From positions 1 to 64,000 of the forward strand of contig NZ_CAJXPA010000006.1 of NCBI RefSeq assembly GCF_913058035.1: 64,000 nt of DNA, read 5' to 3'. The position numbers and the translations under genes were made by a program. The notes under the pieces were generated by a model. The model ran no database searches. It had not been told where the DNA came from and worked only from the letters and a program-made list of their open reading frames with translations. The stretch is from an uncultured Paraglaciecola sp. (GTDB lineage: Bacteria > Pseudomonadota > Gammaproteobacteria > Enterobacterales > Alteromonadaceae). Positions 1-8,649 of this stretch are shown piece after piece (the first letter of the stretch is position 1; the number at the start of each line of letters is the position of its first letter).

Positions 1-410
1 CTATTAGAGCATTAACTAACGACATGGATTCACTGTAACAGCTTAAAACTTAACCATATTTGTATATTCATTTATTAAAAAACTTGGTTTACATCTTTAT
101 GAAGACTAATACAGTAACACCACATTTTGCTGTATCGGTTACTGACTTCAAAATTTGGTAGATGTTAACTCCAATTATTTAAATCTTTAAAAGCATATGT
201 TTTTTGATTGATTTGAGCATTTTATTGTTCGATTTCATGACTTAAATATTTATCTGTAGAACAGATTGAATAATACAATTGGCTTAAGAATAGACCTTAT
301 CTGGACAATACCCGTTCGCAATATGACTATTGAAGGACTTAAAATTTTTATTGCGTATGAGTTTCTTTATGTATCATTTTCCTTGTAAATTATAAGCCAA
401 ATTTATTATT
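1..410. other. Gene-free left edge
   Basis: AT-rich sequence with no reading frame I can support on either strand and no RNA gene or clear terminator. It lies downstream of the stop of the dehydratase-like gene, which runs leftwards. Confidence 0.5.
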
Positions 411-1406
411 TTAAATCAACAAACTAGGTATTTGATATAGATGATCGTCTTGCCATATTTTAGTCATTTTTTGTTGATCAATATTGCCGCCAGATAACAT
501 CACTAATACTTTTTGTTCACTGTTTTGTGATTTAAGCCACTCAACCACACCGCCCATGCTCATCGCACAAGTGGGCTCAACATGAATTTTCAATAGATGT
601 TGCAGCCACTGGGTCCAGTAAGCGATTTTGATTTCATCCACTTCATAAAAACCGTCTAGATCCTGCAGGTGTGGAAAAGTTTTTTCGCCAACTTGTAATG
701 TTGCAGCACCGTCAGCCAAAGTATTCGGCTGTTCCGGTAAAGTTTGAATAACACCAGTACGCAAAGATTGTGCGGCATCATTAGCCATTAAAGGCTCAGC
801 TCCCATCACACTTGCATTTGGATATAAAGCTCTGGTGCTAATCAGTGAGCCAGATACTAACCCGCCACCGCCAACTGGTGCAAACACACTGTCTACCTCG
901 CCTGTTTGCTCAAGAGCTTCAAGAGTAGCCGTTCCTTGGCCGGCTATAATATCGTTATGGTTAAAAGGTGGCATCCATAAAACGCCATCTTGTTTCGCAG
1001 CCTCTGCTACCTTTTCGTCAGCTTCTTTTCGGGTCGCACTTAAATCTAAGGTTGCGCCATAATACAAAGTGGCTGCAGCTTTCACTTTTGAAACGTTGTG
1101 CGCACTAAATATAGTTGCGCTGACACCCAAAATCTTAGCTGCATATGCCACCGCTTGTGCATGATTACCTGAGCTGCTGGCTACTACGTGAGTGCCAAGG
1201 CGGCCATCCTCCTTAGCTTTTAGCAACATATTTAGTGCACCGCGAATTTTAAACGCACCCGTTTTTTGAAAACATTCTGCCTTAAACAATATCTTATGCC
1301 CTAACCAACTGTTCAATAATTGAGATTCAAGCACTGGGGTTTTATTAATAAAAGGGCTAATACGTTTTTTAGCAGATTGCACGTCAGCAAAAGTCACACT
1401 GGACAT
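411..1406 (-). CDS. PLP-dependent threonine/serine dehydratase-like protein
   Basis: This 331-residue protein belongs to the fold-type II PLP enzymes (threonine ammonia-lyase, serine dehydratase, serine racemase). The PLP lysine is seen at residue 53 in AFKIRGALN. The substrate loop SSSGNHAQ follows at about 77-84, and the glycine-rich phosphate-binding loop GGGG at 179-182. There is no C-terminal ACT-like regulatory domain, so it is not a standard biosynthetic IlvA (about 500 residues). It resembles catabolic threonine/serine deaminases, hydroxyaspartate dehydratases or serine racemases, and sequence alone does not separate these. The ATG at 1404-1406 gives a normal N terminus. It stands alone, with a decayed gene upstream. 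Confidence 0.88.
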   Translation of the reverse strand: MSSVTFADVQSAKKRISPFINKTPVLESQLLNSWLGHKILFKAECFQKTGAFKIRGALNMLLKAKEDGRLGTHVVASSSGNHAQAVAYAAKILGVSATIFSAHNVSKVKAAATLYYGATLDLSATRKEADEKVAEAAKQDGVLWMPPFNHNDIIAGQGTATLEALEQTGEVDSVFAPVGGGGLVSGSLISTRALYPNASVMGAEPLMANDAAQSLRTGVIQTLPEQPNTLADGAATLQVGEKTFPHLQDLDGFYEVDEIKIAYWTQWLQHLLKIHVEPTCAMSMGGVVEWLKSQNSEQKVLVMLSGGNIDQQKMTKIWQDDHLYQIPSLLI

Positions 1407-1506
1407 ATATTTTTATCACCATCATTAGGATATTTTAGCGATATATACTCTAGCCTGTAGTTACAATTTTCGCATCAACAATTGTGCTGATTAATGACTA
1501 AAAACC

Positions 1507-1898
1507 TTGAAGATACAAAGTGGATCTCTTAACTCACTACTTGGTAACGCGTCTGATGTTAGTATCAGTAAAATAGCGAAACAACTAGCTTCGATTATCG
1601 GCGATACTGAGGGTCTGCATGTTATATTTATTATTGTACGGAACATGTATGCACTTACTAACAAATTCATTACCATAATCGAAAAAAAAGGTATGACTTG
1701 CCGTAAAGTTGATTACCATTCCATTCCACACCGCGCTATAACCCAATGTACAATCTAAACCGCTGGTCATTTTGATTTGAATGCAGAACTTAAAAACTGG
1801 ATATCTGGGCAAAACAATCCAATCGAAAAGGAGCTGAATAAAGATAGGTGTTAGGCATTCAAAAAACCTTAGCCGACCATATATTTGCTATAAGTTAA
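1507..1898 (+). pseudogene. Broken PH-domain (bPH_1-like) protein gene
   Basis: Frame 1 from 1507 encodes a sequence with LLGNAS, ALTNKFITIIEKKGMT, VDYHSIPHRAIT and then, past an in-frame TAA at 1756-1758, TAGHFDLNAELKNWISG and EKELNKD. This matches the layout of small bacterial PH-domain proteins (PF08000, about 125 residues), in which YHSIPY, ETAGHFDLDAELKIWISG and a C-terminal IQK-LA follow one another. The TAA sits where that family has Glu, consistent with a GAA to TAA change. The end of the gene (IQKTLADHI, 1857-1880, stop 1896-1898) is in another frame, so a frameshift follows the nonsense change. No ATG is in frame at the start. The family is recognised from memory; the function of intact members is not known to me. 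Confidence 0.75.
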
Positions 1899-2177
1899 TA
1901 TTAACGCATAGCATAGAGAGCAAATGCGTAAGTTTTAATAGATTGAAATTTAGAAAATTGCCGCCGGAAAGATAATTTATGCTTGTTTTAAGCTCGCAGC
2001 TCATAAATAAAAACACCCCGAAATCCCAAAAAACGCCTCAAATTGGTTGATCTTATTCATTCTAAATTTCTTATTAGCCTTTGTTCTCTTCATTAAGATA
2101 AGATGAAGTTTATTTTAAGGGCAACTCCTTTAACCGAATTGTAGGATTTTACTTACACTTATAATTGCAGGTAACAC

Positions 2178-2801
2178 ATGTTAAAAACAGCTTTGGTTTT
2201 AGGTGCTACGGGTTTAGTTGGTAAAGCTTTGGTAGAGCAACTTTGCCGAGACCGTCGCTACCAAACAGTCACTTGCTTGGTGCGTAAGCCATTATCAAAT
2301 GACTTTTTTACTGAAAATGCATCGAAAGTAAGACCTATAGTGGTTAACTTCGAAAATTTACAAGATTATCAAGGTTACTTTGGTGCCCAGCATATTTTTG
2401 TTTGTCTAGGCACAACAATTAAAAAAGCGGGTAACAAAAGCGCATTCCGAAGAGTAGACTTTGAATACGTGCATGTAGCTGCCCAACTTGCCAGAGCGCA
2501 GCGCGCAATTAGTTTTGTTTGGATTTCTTCTGTTGGTGCCAATGCTAAAAGTAGTAATTTTTACTTACGAGTAAAAGGTGAATTAGAGAATGCTATTATT
2601 AACATGTCGGGGTTGGATAATGCCTGTGCTGTAAGACCCTCTTTGTTGCTAGGTAAACGGGAGGAGATGAGGCCTACCGAGAAATTAGCTACCATGTTAA
2701 CTCCATTGTTATCACCATTAATGCTAGGTGGATTCAGCAAATATAAACCTGTTCAAGTAGCTGATGTGGCAGCTCAGATGATCCGTTTACAAGTTTTCTG
2801 A
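2178..2801 (+). CDS. Atypical SDR / NAD(P)-binding epimerase-like protein
   Basis: This 207-residue Rossmann-fold protein has the nucleotide-binding motif GATGLVG at residues 9-15. It belongs to the atypical short-chain dehydrogenases (NAD(P)H-binding, HTATIP2-like group). The segment FVWISSVGAN in mid-protein corresponds to the usual core strand with its serine. A YxxxK signature is recognisable only as YLRVKGELE, which is normal for this group. The substrate is unknown. Its TGA stop is one base before the GTG start of trmN, so the two are almost certainly co-transcribed. Confidence 0.8.
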   Translation: MLKTALVLGATGLVGKALVEQLCRDRRYQTVTCLVRKPLSNDFFTENASKVRPIVVNFENLQDYQGYFGAQHIFVCLGTTIKKAGNKSAFRRVDFEYVHVAAQLARAQRAISFVWISSVGANAKSSNFYLRVKGELENAIINMSGLDNACAVRPSLLLGKREEMRPTEKLATMLTPLLSPLMLGGFSKYKPVQVADVAAQMIRLQVF

Positions 2802-2802
2802 A

Positions 2803-3516
2803 GTGGGCTTTAGGTTCAAACAATTCATAATCAAGCACGATGCCTGTGCCATGAAAGTAGGTACTGACAGTATTATGTTAGGTAGTTGGGTACACCCTAA
2901 AAATGCTCAATGTATATTAGATATAGGCACCGGTAGTGGTTTATTAGGCATTATGTTGGCTCAAAAAGCGCAAAATGTTTGTACAATAGATGGTTTAGAT
3001 ATTGACGCAGCCGCTATTTTACAAGCTAAAGATAACGCTAAAAATTGCCCCTGGACACATCGACTGGCCTTTCATCATACTAGCCTACAACATGTTGTTT
3101 GTGGCAAAAATTATGATTTGATTGTCTGTAATCCCCCATATTTTTCAATCAATATTACTGCGAATAAAACATATGCTGCCAAAAGTCGATTCAATGCTCG
3201 GCAAACCACTGAGTTGGATCATGCAACACTTATACGAGCAGTTACAAAGCACCTATCTTCTAGCGGCCGATTTTGTTGTGTGTTACCAGTAGATGCGGCG
3301 AAGATATTCATTGTGGATGCTAAATCAGTTGGTTTGTATTGTACTCGGGAGCTTCAAGTGCAATCAAAACACAATACACACGCAATACGTCTTTTATTGG
3401 AGTTTAGGCGTACAAATCAATCAAAAATCAGTGAATTACTGAGCATTTACGACCATTTAGGTAATTATTCCAAAGAATATATTGCTCTTTGCAAAGATTA
3501 CTACTTGAAGTTTTAA
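2803..3516 (+). CDS. trmN: tRNA1(Val) (adenine(37)-N6)-methyltransferase
   Basis: A SAM-dependent methyltransferase (TrmN6/YfiC family, 237 residues) that methylates N6 of A37 in tRNA1(Val). The N terminus FRFKQFIIKHDACAMKVGTD is diagnostic for the family. The SAM-binding motif DIGTGSGLLG is at 40-49 and the amino-methylase motif NPPY at 110-113. Translation begins at GTG (2803), one base after the stop of the upstream gene, with no strong ribosome-binding site, so translational coupling is likely. Confidence 0.92.
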   Translation: MGFRFKQFIIKHDACAMKVGTDSIMLGSWVHPKNAQCILDIGTGSGLLGIMLAQKAQNVCTIDGLDIDAAAILQAKDNAKNCPWTHRLAFHHTSLQHVVCGKNYDLIVCNPPYFSINITANKTYAAKSRFNARQTTELDHATLIRAVTKHLSSSGRFCCVLPVDAAKIFIVDAKSVGLYCTRELQVQSKHNTHAIRLLLEFRRTNQSKISELLSIYDHLGNYSKEYIALCKDYYLKF

Positions 3517-3579
3517 CTGTTTTTGTACTTTTTCTTCTAGTAAGTTATATTTAAAATGCGTCAGCTGATGTAAGGGAAA

Positions 3580-3960
3580 ATGATGAAAACATTTGAATTA
3601 CCCAAGTCAATATCTTTGTTGGCTAAGGAACTACAAATAATCCAAATGGTTTGGCAAGGTGTGCCCGTTCAGATCCCTAAATTTGCAGTTTATGCCATTA
3701 TTGAAAAACCGATATTTGATAAGATTGTATTTCAAAGTGGTAGAAAAATAGGCCTTTTACATCTGGCAAGATACAAAATACCTGTCTTGGACCCTTTTCG
3801 TGGGGATATTGATTTTCATCCAAATTTTGCCCTCATTATGAGTCATAGTCGTGGAAACCGTTTCGGCTTGTATGGTTATCCAGCAGATCATATTGAGTCA
3901 AACATTCAGCTTTCTTGTTCTCATGCATCGGTAAGTAGGATTGTTAAAGATTACGTTTAG
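3580..3960 (+). CDS. Divergent CheW-like single-domain protein
   Basis: A 126-residue protein whose middle part (AVYAIIEKPIFDKI, then LARYKIPVLDPFRG, then FALIMSHSRGNRFGLYGYPADHI) follows the strand pattern of a CheW domain, in which L-RG--IPVIDL and a later G-L-VD-V segment are typical. The match is by eye and distant. No CheA, receptor or response regulator is nearby. If correct, it would be a scaffold coupling receptors to a histidine kinase, or a PilI-like adaptor for twitching. A GGGAAAA ribosome-binding site precedes ATG-ATG at 3580 and 3583, and either could be used. Confidence 0.5.
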   Translation: MMKTFELPKSISLLAKELQIIQMVWQGVPVQIPKFAVYAIIEKPIFDKIVFQSGRKIGLLHLARYKIPVLDPFRGDIDFHPNFALIMSHSRGNRFGLYGYPADHIESNIQLSCSHASVSRIVKDYV

Positions 3961-4040
3961 AATTGACTTGACTAAATTTTAAACTTTTTGCAGATTTGCC
4001 TGTGATCATTTATCAAAACACATGTTTTAGCTAATCACAC

Positions 4041-4082
4041 GTCCCTAACTAAGCGTCCCTAACTAAGCGTCCCTAACTAATC
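4041..4082. repeat. Three tandem 14-bp repeats at the 3' end of queG
   Basis: The unit GTCCCTAACTAAGC occurs at 4041-4054 and 4055-4068, and with one difference (GTCCCTAACTAATC) at 4069-4082. The last two copies overlap the final codons and stop of queG, so the repeat sets the last few residues of that protein. Confidence 0.9.
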
Positions 4083-5208
4083 CTTTTTCGATACTGCGAA
4101 CTAATCGTTTAGTTAATCGACTATCCTCTTTTTCATTCTGCGGCGTTTTATTTTCGTGCTGAGTCAAAGCCCATTGAATATGCTCTTTAACTAAATCTGT
4201 TGATTGGCTAAAAGCAGCCTCTAAAGTACTGACAATTTTAATTGAATAAGGTGCGTTACCTAAACCCACCGCTAAATTGCGTTGCCAACGTTCAAAGCCA
4301 ATACGCCTTATCGCCGAACCTTCGGTATTTTTTAAAAAAGTTTTCTCATCCCAAGCAAATAAATCGATCAATTCTTGGCTCATCAATTTTTGCCTTGGAT
4401 GGAAATCGGCTTCATCAGTAATATTGGCATAGCGATTCCACGGGCAGATAAGTTGGCAATCATCACATCCATAAACACGGTTACCAATCAACGAACGGTA
4501 TTGCTCAGGGATAGAACCCTTTTGCTCTATAGTCAGATACGAAATACAACGCCTTGCATCCACAACATAGGGCTCCACTATTGCTTGGGTGGGACAAATG
4601 GTCATGCAAGCGTTGCAACTACCGCAGTTTTCTTTCACCGCTTTATCAACAGGTAAAGGAATATCAACAAACAACTCGCCTAAAAAGAACCATGAACCTG
4701 CTTCTTTGTTGATGGTAAGTGAATGTTTACCTGTCCAGCCAATACCGGCTTTTTCGGCAATGGCATGTTCAAGTACTGGAGCTGAGTCAACAAAAGGTCG
4801 GAACTTTAATTCTGAACATTCAGTCTTAATTTTTTCACCAAGCTTCTTCAATCGACTACGCATCAACTTGTGATAATCTCGGCCTAGCGCATAACGGCTA
4901 ATGTAAGCTTGTTGTTTGTTTTTTAAGGTCTGGGCAAATTTTGCATTGGGAGGCAAGTAATCCATCCTAACACTGATAACTCTCATCGTACCGGGCAACA
5001 ATTCTGCAGGTCTGGCTCTTTTCATACCATGCTCTGCCATATAATGCATTTCACCCGCGTAGCCTTTATCAAGCCACGCTTGCAGATGAGATTCATGCTG
5101 TTTAAGATCAACATCACAAATTCCTACTTGTTGAAAACCTAGCACTTTACCCCAGGCCTTGATATTTTCAGCCAGAGATAATAATTCAGAGGCGTTAAGA
5201 GATGACAT
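4063..5208 (-). CDS. queG: Epoxyqueuosine reductase
   Basis: QueG catalyses the last step of queuosine synthesis on tRNA, reducing epoxyqueuosine with a cobalamin and two [4Fe-4S] clusters. The protein is 381 residues. It has the DSAPVLEH segment with the catalytic Asp (about 142), the first cluster CGSCNACMTICP (195-206) and the second GCDDCQLICPWN (247-258). The ATG at 5208 was preferred over a start 14 codons upstream because the extra residues do not match the family and would overlap nnr further. Its 5' end overlaps the divergent nnr start by 7 bp. The C terminus runs into a 14-bp tandem repeat. Confidence 0.95.
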   Translation of the reverse strand: MSSLNASELLSLAENIKAWGKVLGFQQVGICDVDLKQHESHLQAWLDKGYAGEMHYMAEHGMKRARPAELLPGTMRVISVRMDYLPPNAKFAQTLKNKQQAYISRYALGRDYHKLMRSRLKKLGEKIKTECSELKFRPFVDSAPVLEHAIAEKAGIGWTGKHSLTINKEAGSWFFLGELFVDIPLPVDKAVKENCGSCNACMTICPTQAIVEPYVVDARRCISYLTIEQKGSIPEQYRSLIGNRVYGCDDCQLICPWNRYANITDEADFHPRQKLMSQELIDLFAWDEKTFLKNTEGSAIRRIGFERWQRNLAVGLGNAPYSIKIVSTLEAAFSQSTDLVKEHIQWALTQHENKTPQNEKEDSRLTKRLVRSIEKGLVRDA

Positions 5209-6755
5209 TGACAAACCTGTTAACCGAGCAAGCGAACGCGAGTTTAGCACATAAAATAGTGAGTTCAGAACAAGTCAGAGCAATGGAACCTAAGGCAGCT
5301 CTCATAGCTGCATGTAGTATGTTTGAACTGATGCAGCGAGCTGGCAAAGCAGCGTTTCAACTGTTAATCAAAGAATGGCCCGAAACCCAAAATATTTTAG
5401 TTGTTGCTGGTAATGGAAATAATGCGGGTGATGGTTATGTATTAGCGACATTGGCTAAGCAGCAAGGTATAAATGTTGAGGTCGTGTGTGACCAACCCGT
5501 TAGAAAATTGTTTGGTGATGCACAACAAGCGCAACTGGAATGGCAAAATCTGGGTGGTAAAACATATAAATTTGGGGAGCGAGATTATACGCAATTTGAT
5601 GTGATAGTGGATGCATTGTTAGGTACTGGAGTAACTGGCGAAGTCAAACTAACGTTTAAAACCGTTATTCAACAAATTAACCAAGCACTTACTCCAGTTT
5701 TGAGTCTTGATTGTCCATCTGGAATGCACGCTGATACAGGGCGAGCGCTACCTATTTGTATCAATGCTGATGTGACCATCACTTTTATTGCAATCAAACC
5801 GGGATTAATCAGCGGTATGGGTAAAGAATATTGTGGCAAGGTCATTTTTACTGATTTGGCTGTAGGCTCGGAATTTTTTAGCATCGCCCGCATTGAGGCA
5901 CAATTAGTCGACATGCCTATGTTGCAACCATTTTGTGCCAGACCTATTAATGGCAATAAAGGCTCTTTTGGCAAATTGCTGTGTATAGGGGGAAATCAGG
6001 GCATGGCTGGTGCAATTCGACTCACTGCCGAATCTGCTTTACGCAGTGGAGTAGGGTTAGTAAAAGTTTATTGTCATGAAACAAGTAGCTTGACTATCTC
6101 TACTGGTCGTCCAGAAATTATGCTAACTCATAAAGAACTTGAGTTAGCGTTAGACTGGTGTAGTTGTGTAGTTATAGGACCGGGATTAGGTCAAGATGAT
6201 TGGGCGCAGCAGCAGTTTTATTGTTTATTGGCATACCTAAAACGTCATCCTAAACCACTAGTCATTGATGCTGACGCTCTAAACATTCTGTCAACCATGA
6301 CAATTGATGTGGACGTGCAGAACACGTTGACCCAACTACCCGCATTAGTACTGACACCTCATCCCGGGGAGGCGAGTCGATTATTAAACTGCAATATTGC
6401 AAAAATTGAAGATGATAGATATTTGGCCAGTAAAAACATGGCTCAAAAGTATGTAGCGACCTGTGTATTAAAAGGTGCTGGTACTATTATCCAAACGGAT
6501 GGTTCATTCTTACAGTCACAATGCTGGATATGCAAAGGTGGTAACCCTGGTATGGCAACAGCAGGCATGGGGGATTTATTGACCGGCATCATTGGCGCTT
6601 TCTTAGCACAAGGATTTACTGCTCAAAAAGCGGCTGTATATGGGGTATGCGCTCATGCTGAAGCAGGAGACAGAGTTGCCATACAATATGGTCAACGTGG
6701 TATGATTGCTTCAGATTTATTGCAACCTTTACGAGCTATTGTTAACGGATTATGA
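5202..6755 (+). CDS. nnr: Bifunctional NAD(P)H-hydrate epimerase / ADP-dependent dehydratase
   Basis: Repairs hydrated NAD(P)H. The N-terminal YjeF_N domain (about 20-220) epimerises R to S hydrate, with GNGNNAGDGY at 70-79. The C-terminal ribokinase-like domain (about 235-510) dehydrates the S form, with GPGLGQDDW, DADALNIL, TPHPGEASRLL and GGNPGMATAGMGDLLTG. The length of 517 residues is normal for the fused bacterial form. The ATG at 5202 lies inside the divergent queG start codon region; a start a few codons later is possible. It begins the co-directional block and overlaps tsaE by 4 bp (ATGA). Confidence 0.95.
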   Translation: MTLTNLLTEQANASLAHKIVSSEQVRAMEPKAALIAACSMFELMQRAGKAAFQLLIKEWPETQNILVVAGNGNNAGDGYVLATLAKQQGINVEVVCDQPVRKLFGDAQQAQLEWQNLGGKTYKFGERDYTQFDVIVDALLGTGVTGEVKLTFKTVIQQINQALTPVLSLDCPSGMHADTGRALPICINADVTITFIAIKPGLISGMGKEYCGKVIFTDLAVGSEFFSIARIEAQLVDMPMLQPFCARPINGNKGSFGKLLCIGGNQGMAGAIRLTAESALRSGVGLVKVYCHETSSLTISTGRPEIMLTHKELELALDWCSCVVIGPGLGQDDWAQQQFYCLLAYLKRHPKPLVIDADALNILSTMTIDVDVQNTLTQLPALVLTPHPGEASRLLNCNIAKIEDDRYLASKNMAQKYVATCVLKGAGTIIQTDGSFLQSQCWICKGGNPGMATAGMGDLLTGIIGAFLAQGFTAQKAAVYGVCAHAEAGDRVAIQYGQRGMIASDLLQPLRAIVNGL

Positions 6756-7243
6756 GTATTTCTTTAATTACCCAAAAAGCTGAATTGCCGCCAATTCATT
6801 ATGAATTAGCGAATGAAGAGGCCACAGTTGCTTTGGCTGGAAAATTGGCACAACATTGTCATCAAGGTATGGTGATTTATCTTGAAGGAGATTTAGGTGC
6901 AGGTAAAACTACATTTAGCCGAGGTTTCATTCAACAATTAGGACATAAAGGTAATGTTAAAAGTCCTACTTATACCTTAGTTGAACCCTATGAAATAGCT
7001 GACTGGCGAGTGTTTCACTTTGATTTATATCGTTTATCTGATCCTGAAGAATTAGAGTACATGGGCATTCGTGATTATTTTGATCCTGATTGTATTTGTC
7101 TGATTGAATGGCCAGACAAAGGTGCTAACCTCTTGGCACCAGCGGATTTACACATTACTATTGAGTTCAATCATACAGGTCGTGTTCTATCAATGCAGGC
7201 CAAGTCTGCAAAAGGCTCGAATTTGCTTAAACAATTAAACTAG
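6752..7243 (+). CDS. tsaE: tRNA t6A biosynthesis ATPase TsaE
   Basis: TsaE is the P-loop ATPase that, with TsaB and TsaD, transfers the threonylcarbamoyl group to A37 of ANN-decoding tRNAs. The 163-residue protein carries Walker A GDLGAGKTT at 46-54, the switch segment SPTYTLVEPY at 71-80 and the LIEWPDKG segment towards the C terminus. It overlaps nnr by ATGA and is followed after 10 bp by amiB, the usual gammaproteobacterial arrangement. Confidence 0.95.
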   Translation: MSISLITQKAELPPIHYELANEEATVALAGKLAQHCHQGMVIYLEGDLGAGKTTFSRGFIQQLGHKGNVKSPTYTLVEPYEIADWRVFHFDLYRLSDPEELEYMGIRDYFDPDCICLIEWPDKGANLLAPADLHITIEFNHTGRVLSMQAKSAKGSNLLKQLN

Positions 7244-7253
7244 AAAAATAATA

Positions 7254-8588
7254 ATGCAAACTTCTTGGTTAAAACAACTTAATTTACTGCTAATCAGTTT
7301 TTCGCTGATGAGTTTTAGTACTGTAAGTTTTGCTAAAAATACTATCGAGGGACTGCGTATTTGGCCTTCTCCCGATACAACACGCTTAGTTTTCGACTTA
7401 TCTAATACGCCCGAGTACACTTACTTTACATTAAAAAATCCACAGCGATTAGTCATTGATATAGAAAATACGCCTAATAACTTTGATTTTTCAACCATTG
7501 TAAATGAAAGTAAGTTAGTCAAAAAAGTACGTTACAGCACGGCCAAGAACTCTCAATCAGTTCGTGTAGTCGTTGAATTAAACAAAAAGCTCGAAAAAAA
7601 CATATTCGCGCTACCTCCTACCGCCCCTTATGGAAACAGGCTGGTGATTGATTTAAATGATCCAGACTCTTCTGCACCACAAATAGTGTTGAATTCAAAA
7701 TCCACAACAGACAGAGATATAGTCATTGTCATCGATGCTGGTCACGGTGGAGAAGACCCAGGTTCAGTTGGACCCAGTGGAAGTTATGAAAAGAATATTA
7801 CTTTAGGTATAGCTAAACGGTTAGAGTCTTTGATCAACAAAGAAAAAGGTATGAAAGCAGTGATGACACGTACCGGTGATTATTATATTTCACCAAATAA
7901 GCGCCCACAGCTTGCTAGAAAACATAAGGCGGATATGTTTGTGTCAATACACGCAGATGCATTCACTACACCCCATCCTAGAGGGGCTTCTGTGTGGGTG
8001 TTATCCATGAAAAGGGCGAATACCGAATTAGGACGCTGGATGGAAAGAACCGAACGGCATTCTGAATTATTGGGTGGTGCCGCTGAAATTATCCAAGATA
8101 CAGCAAATGAACGTTATCTAGCACAAGCGTTACTTGATATGTCTATGGACCATTCTTTGACCACTAGTTACGACGCAAGTCGCGATATGATTAAACACCT
8201 AAGTAAAGTCACAAAGTTACATAAAAAGACTCCGCAGGCAGCCAGCCTTGCAGTTTTAACTTCGCCAGATATACCTTCGATTTTGGTAGAAACTGGGTTT
8301 ATTTCTAACCCTCAAGAAGAGAAAAATTTGAATTGGTCTCAATATAGGCAGAGATTGGCGCAATCAGTATTTAATGGGTTAAGACAACATTTTACAAGCT
8401 CACCCCCTGATGGTTCTTTATGGGCTAAATGGAAACAAGAAAAACGCACTCATAAAGTACGAAGTGGTGAATCATTATCTTTACTGGCGCAACGTTACAA
8501 TGTACAAATTAGTACATTGAAAAAAGCCAATAATCTCAATACCGATGTAGTGCGTATCGGGCAGGTTTTGATGATCACCAGCACCTAA
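7254..8588 (+). CDS. amiB: N-acetylmuramoyl-L-alanine amidase AmiB
   Basis: A periplasmic zinc amidase that cleaves the stem peptide from peptidoglycan during daughter-cell separation. It has a signal peptide (1-27, ending SFA), an AMIN domain (about 30-140) for septal targeting, and an Amidase_3 catalytic domain (about 158-385) with [12 protein letters not shown], the Glu in SYEKN, SIHADAF and [10 protein letters not shown] single LysM domain (about 398-442, [20 protein letters not shown]) binds the wall. Length is 444 residues. It is expected to be activated by the EnvC/FtsEX pathway, as in relatives. Confidence 0.94.
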   Translation: MQTSWLKQLNLLLISFSLMSFSTVSFAKNTIEGLRIWPSPDTTRLVFDLSNTPEYTYFTLKNPQRLVIDIENTPNNFDFSTIVNESKLVKKVRYSTAKNSQSVRVVVELNKKLEKNIFALPPTAPYGNRLVIDLNDPDSSAPQIVLNSKSTTDRDIVIVIDAGHGGEDPGSVGPSGSYEKNITLGIAKRLESLINKEKGMKAVMTRTGDYYISPNKRPQLARKHKADMFVSIHADAFTTPHPRGASVWVLSMKRANTELGRWMERTERHSELLGGAAEIIQDTANERYLAQALLDMSMDHSLTTSYDASRDMIKHLSKVTKLHKKTPQAASLAVLTSPDIPSILVETGFISNPQEEKNLNWSQYRQRLAQSVFNGLRQHFTSSPPDGSLWAKWKQEKRTHKVRSGESLSLLAQRYNVQISTLKKANNLNTDVVRIGQVLMITST

Positions 8589-8649
8589 CTCTTTTTTTTT
8601 CATTTTATTTTTTCATTTTATATTTAGCATTTACATCAAGGTCATTGTT

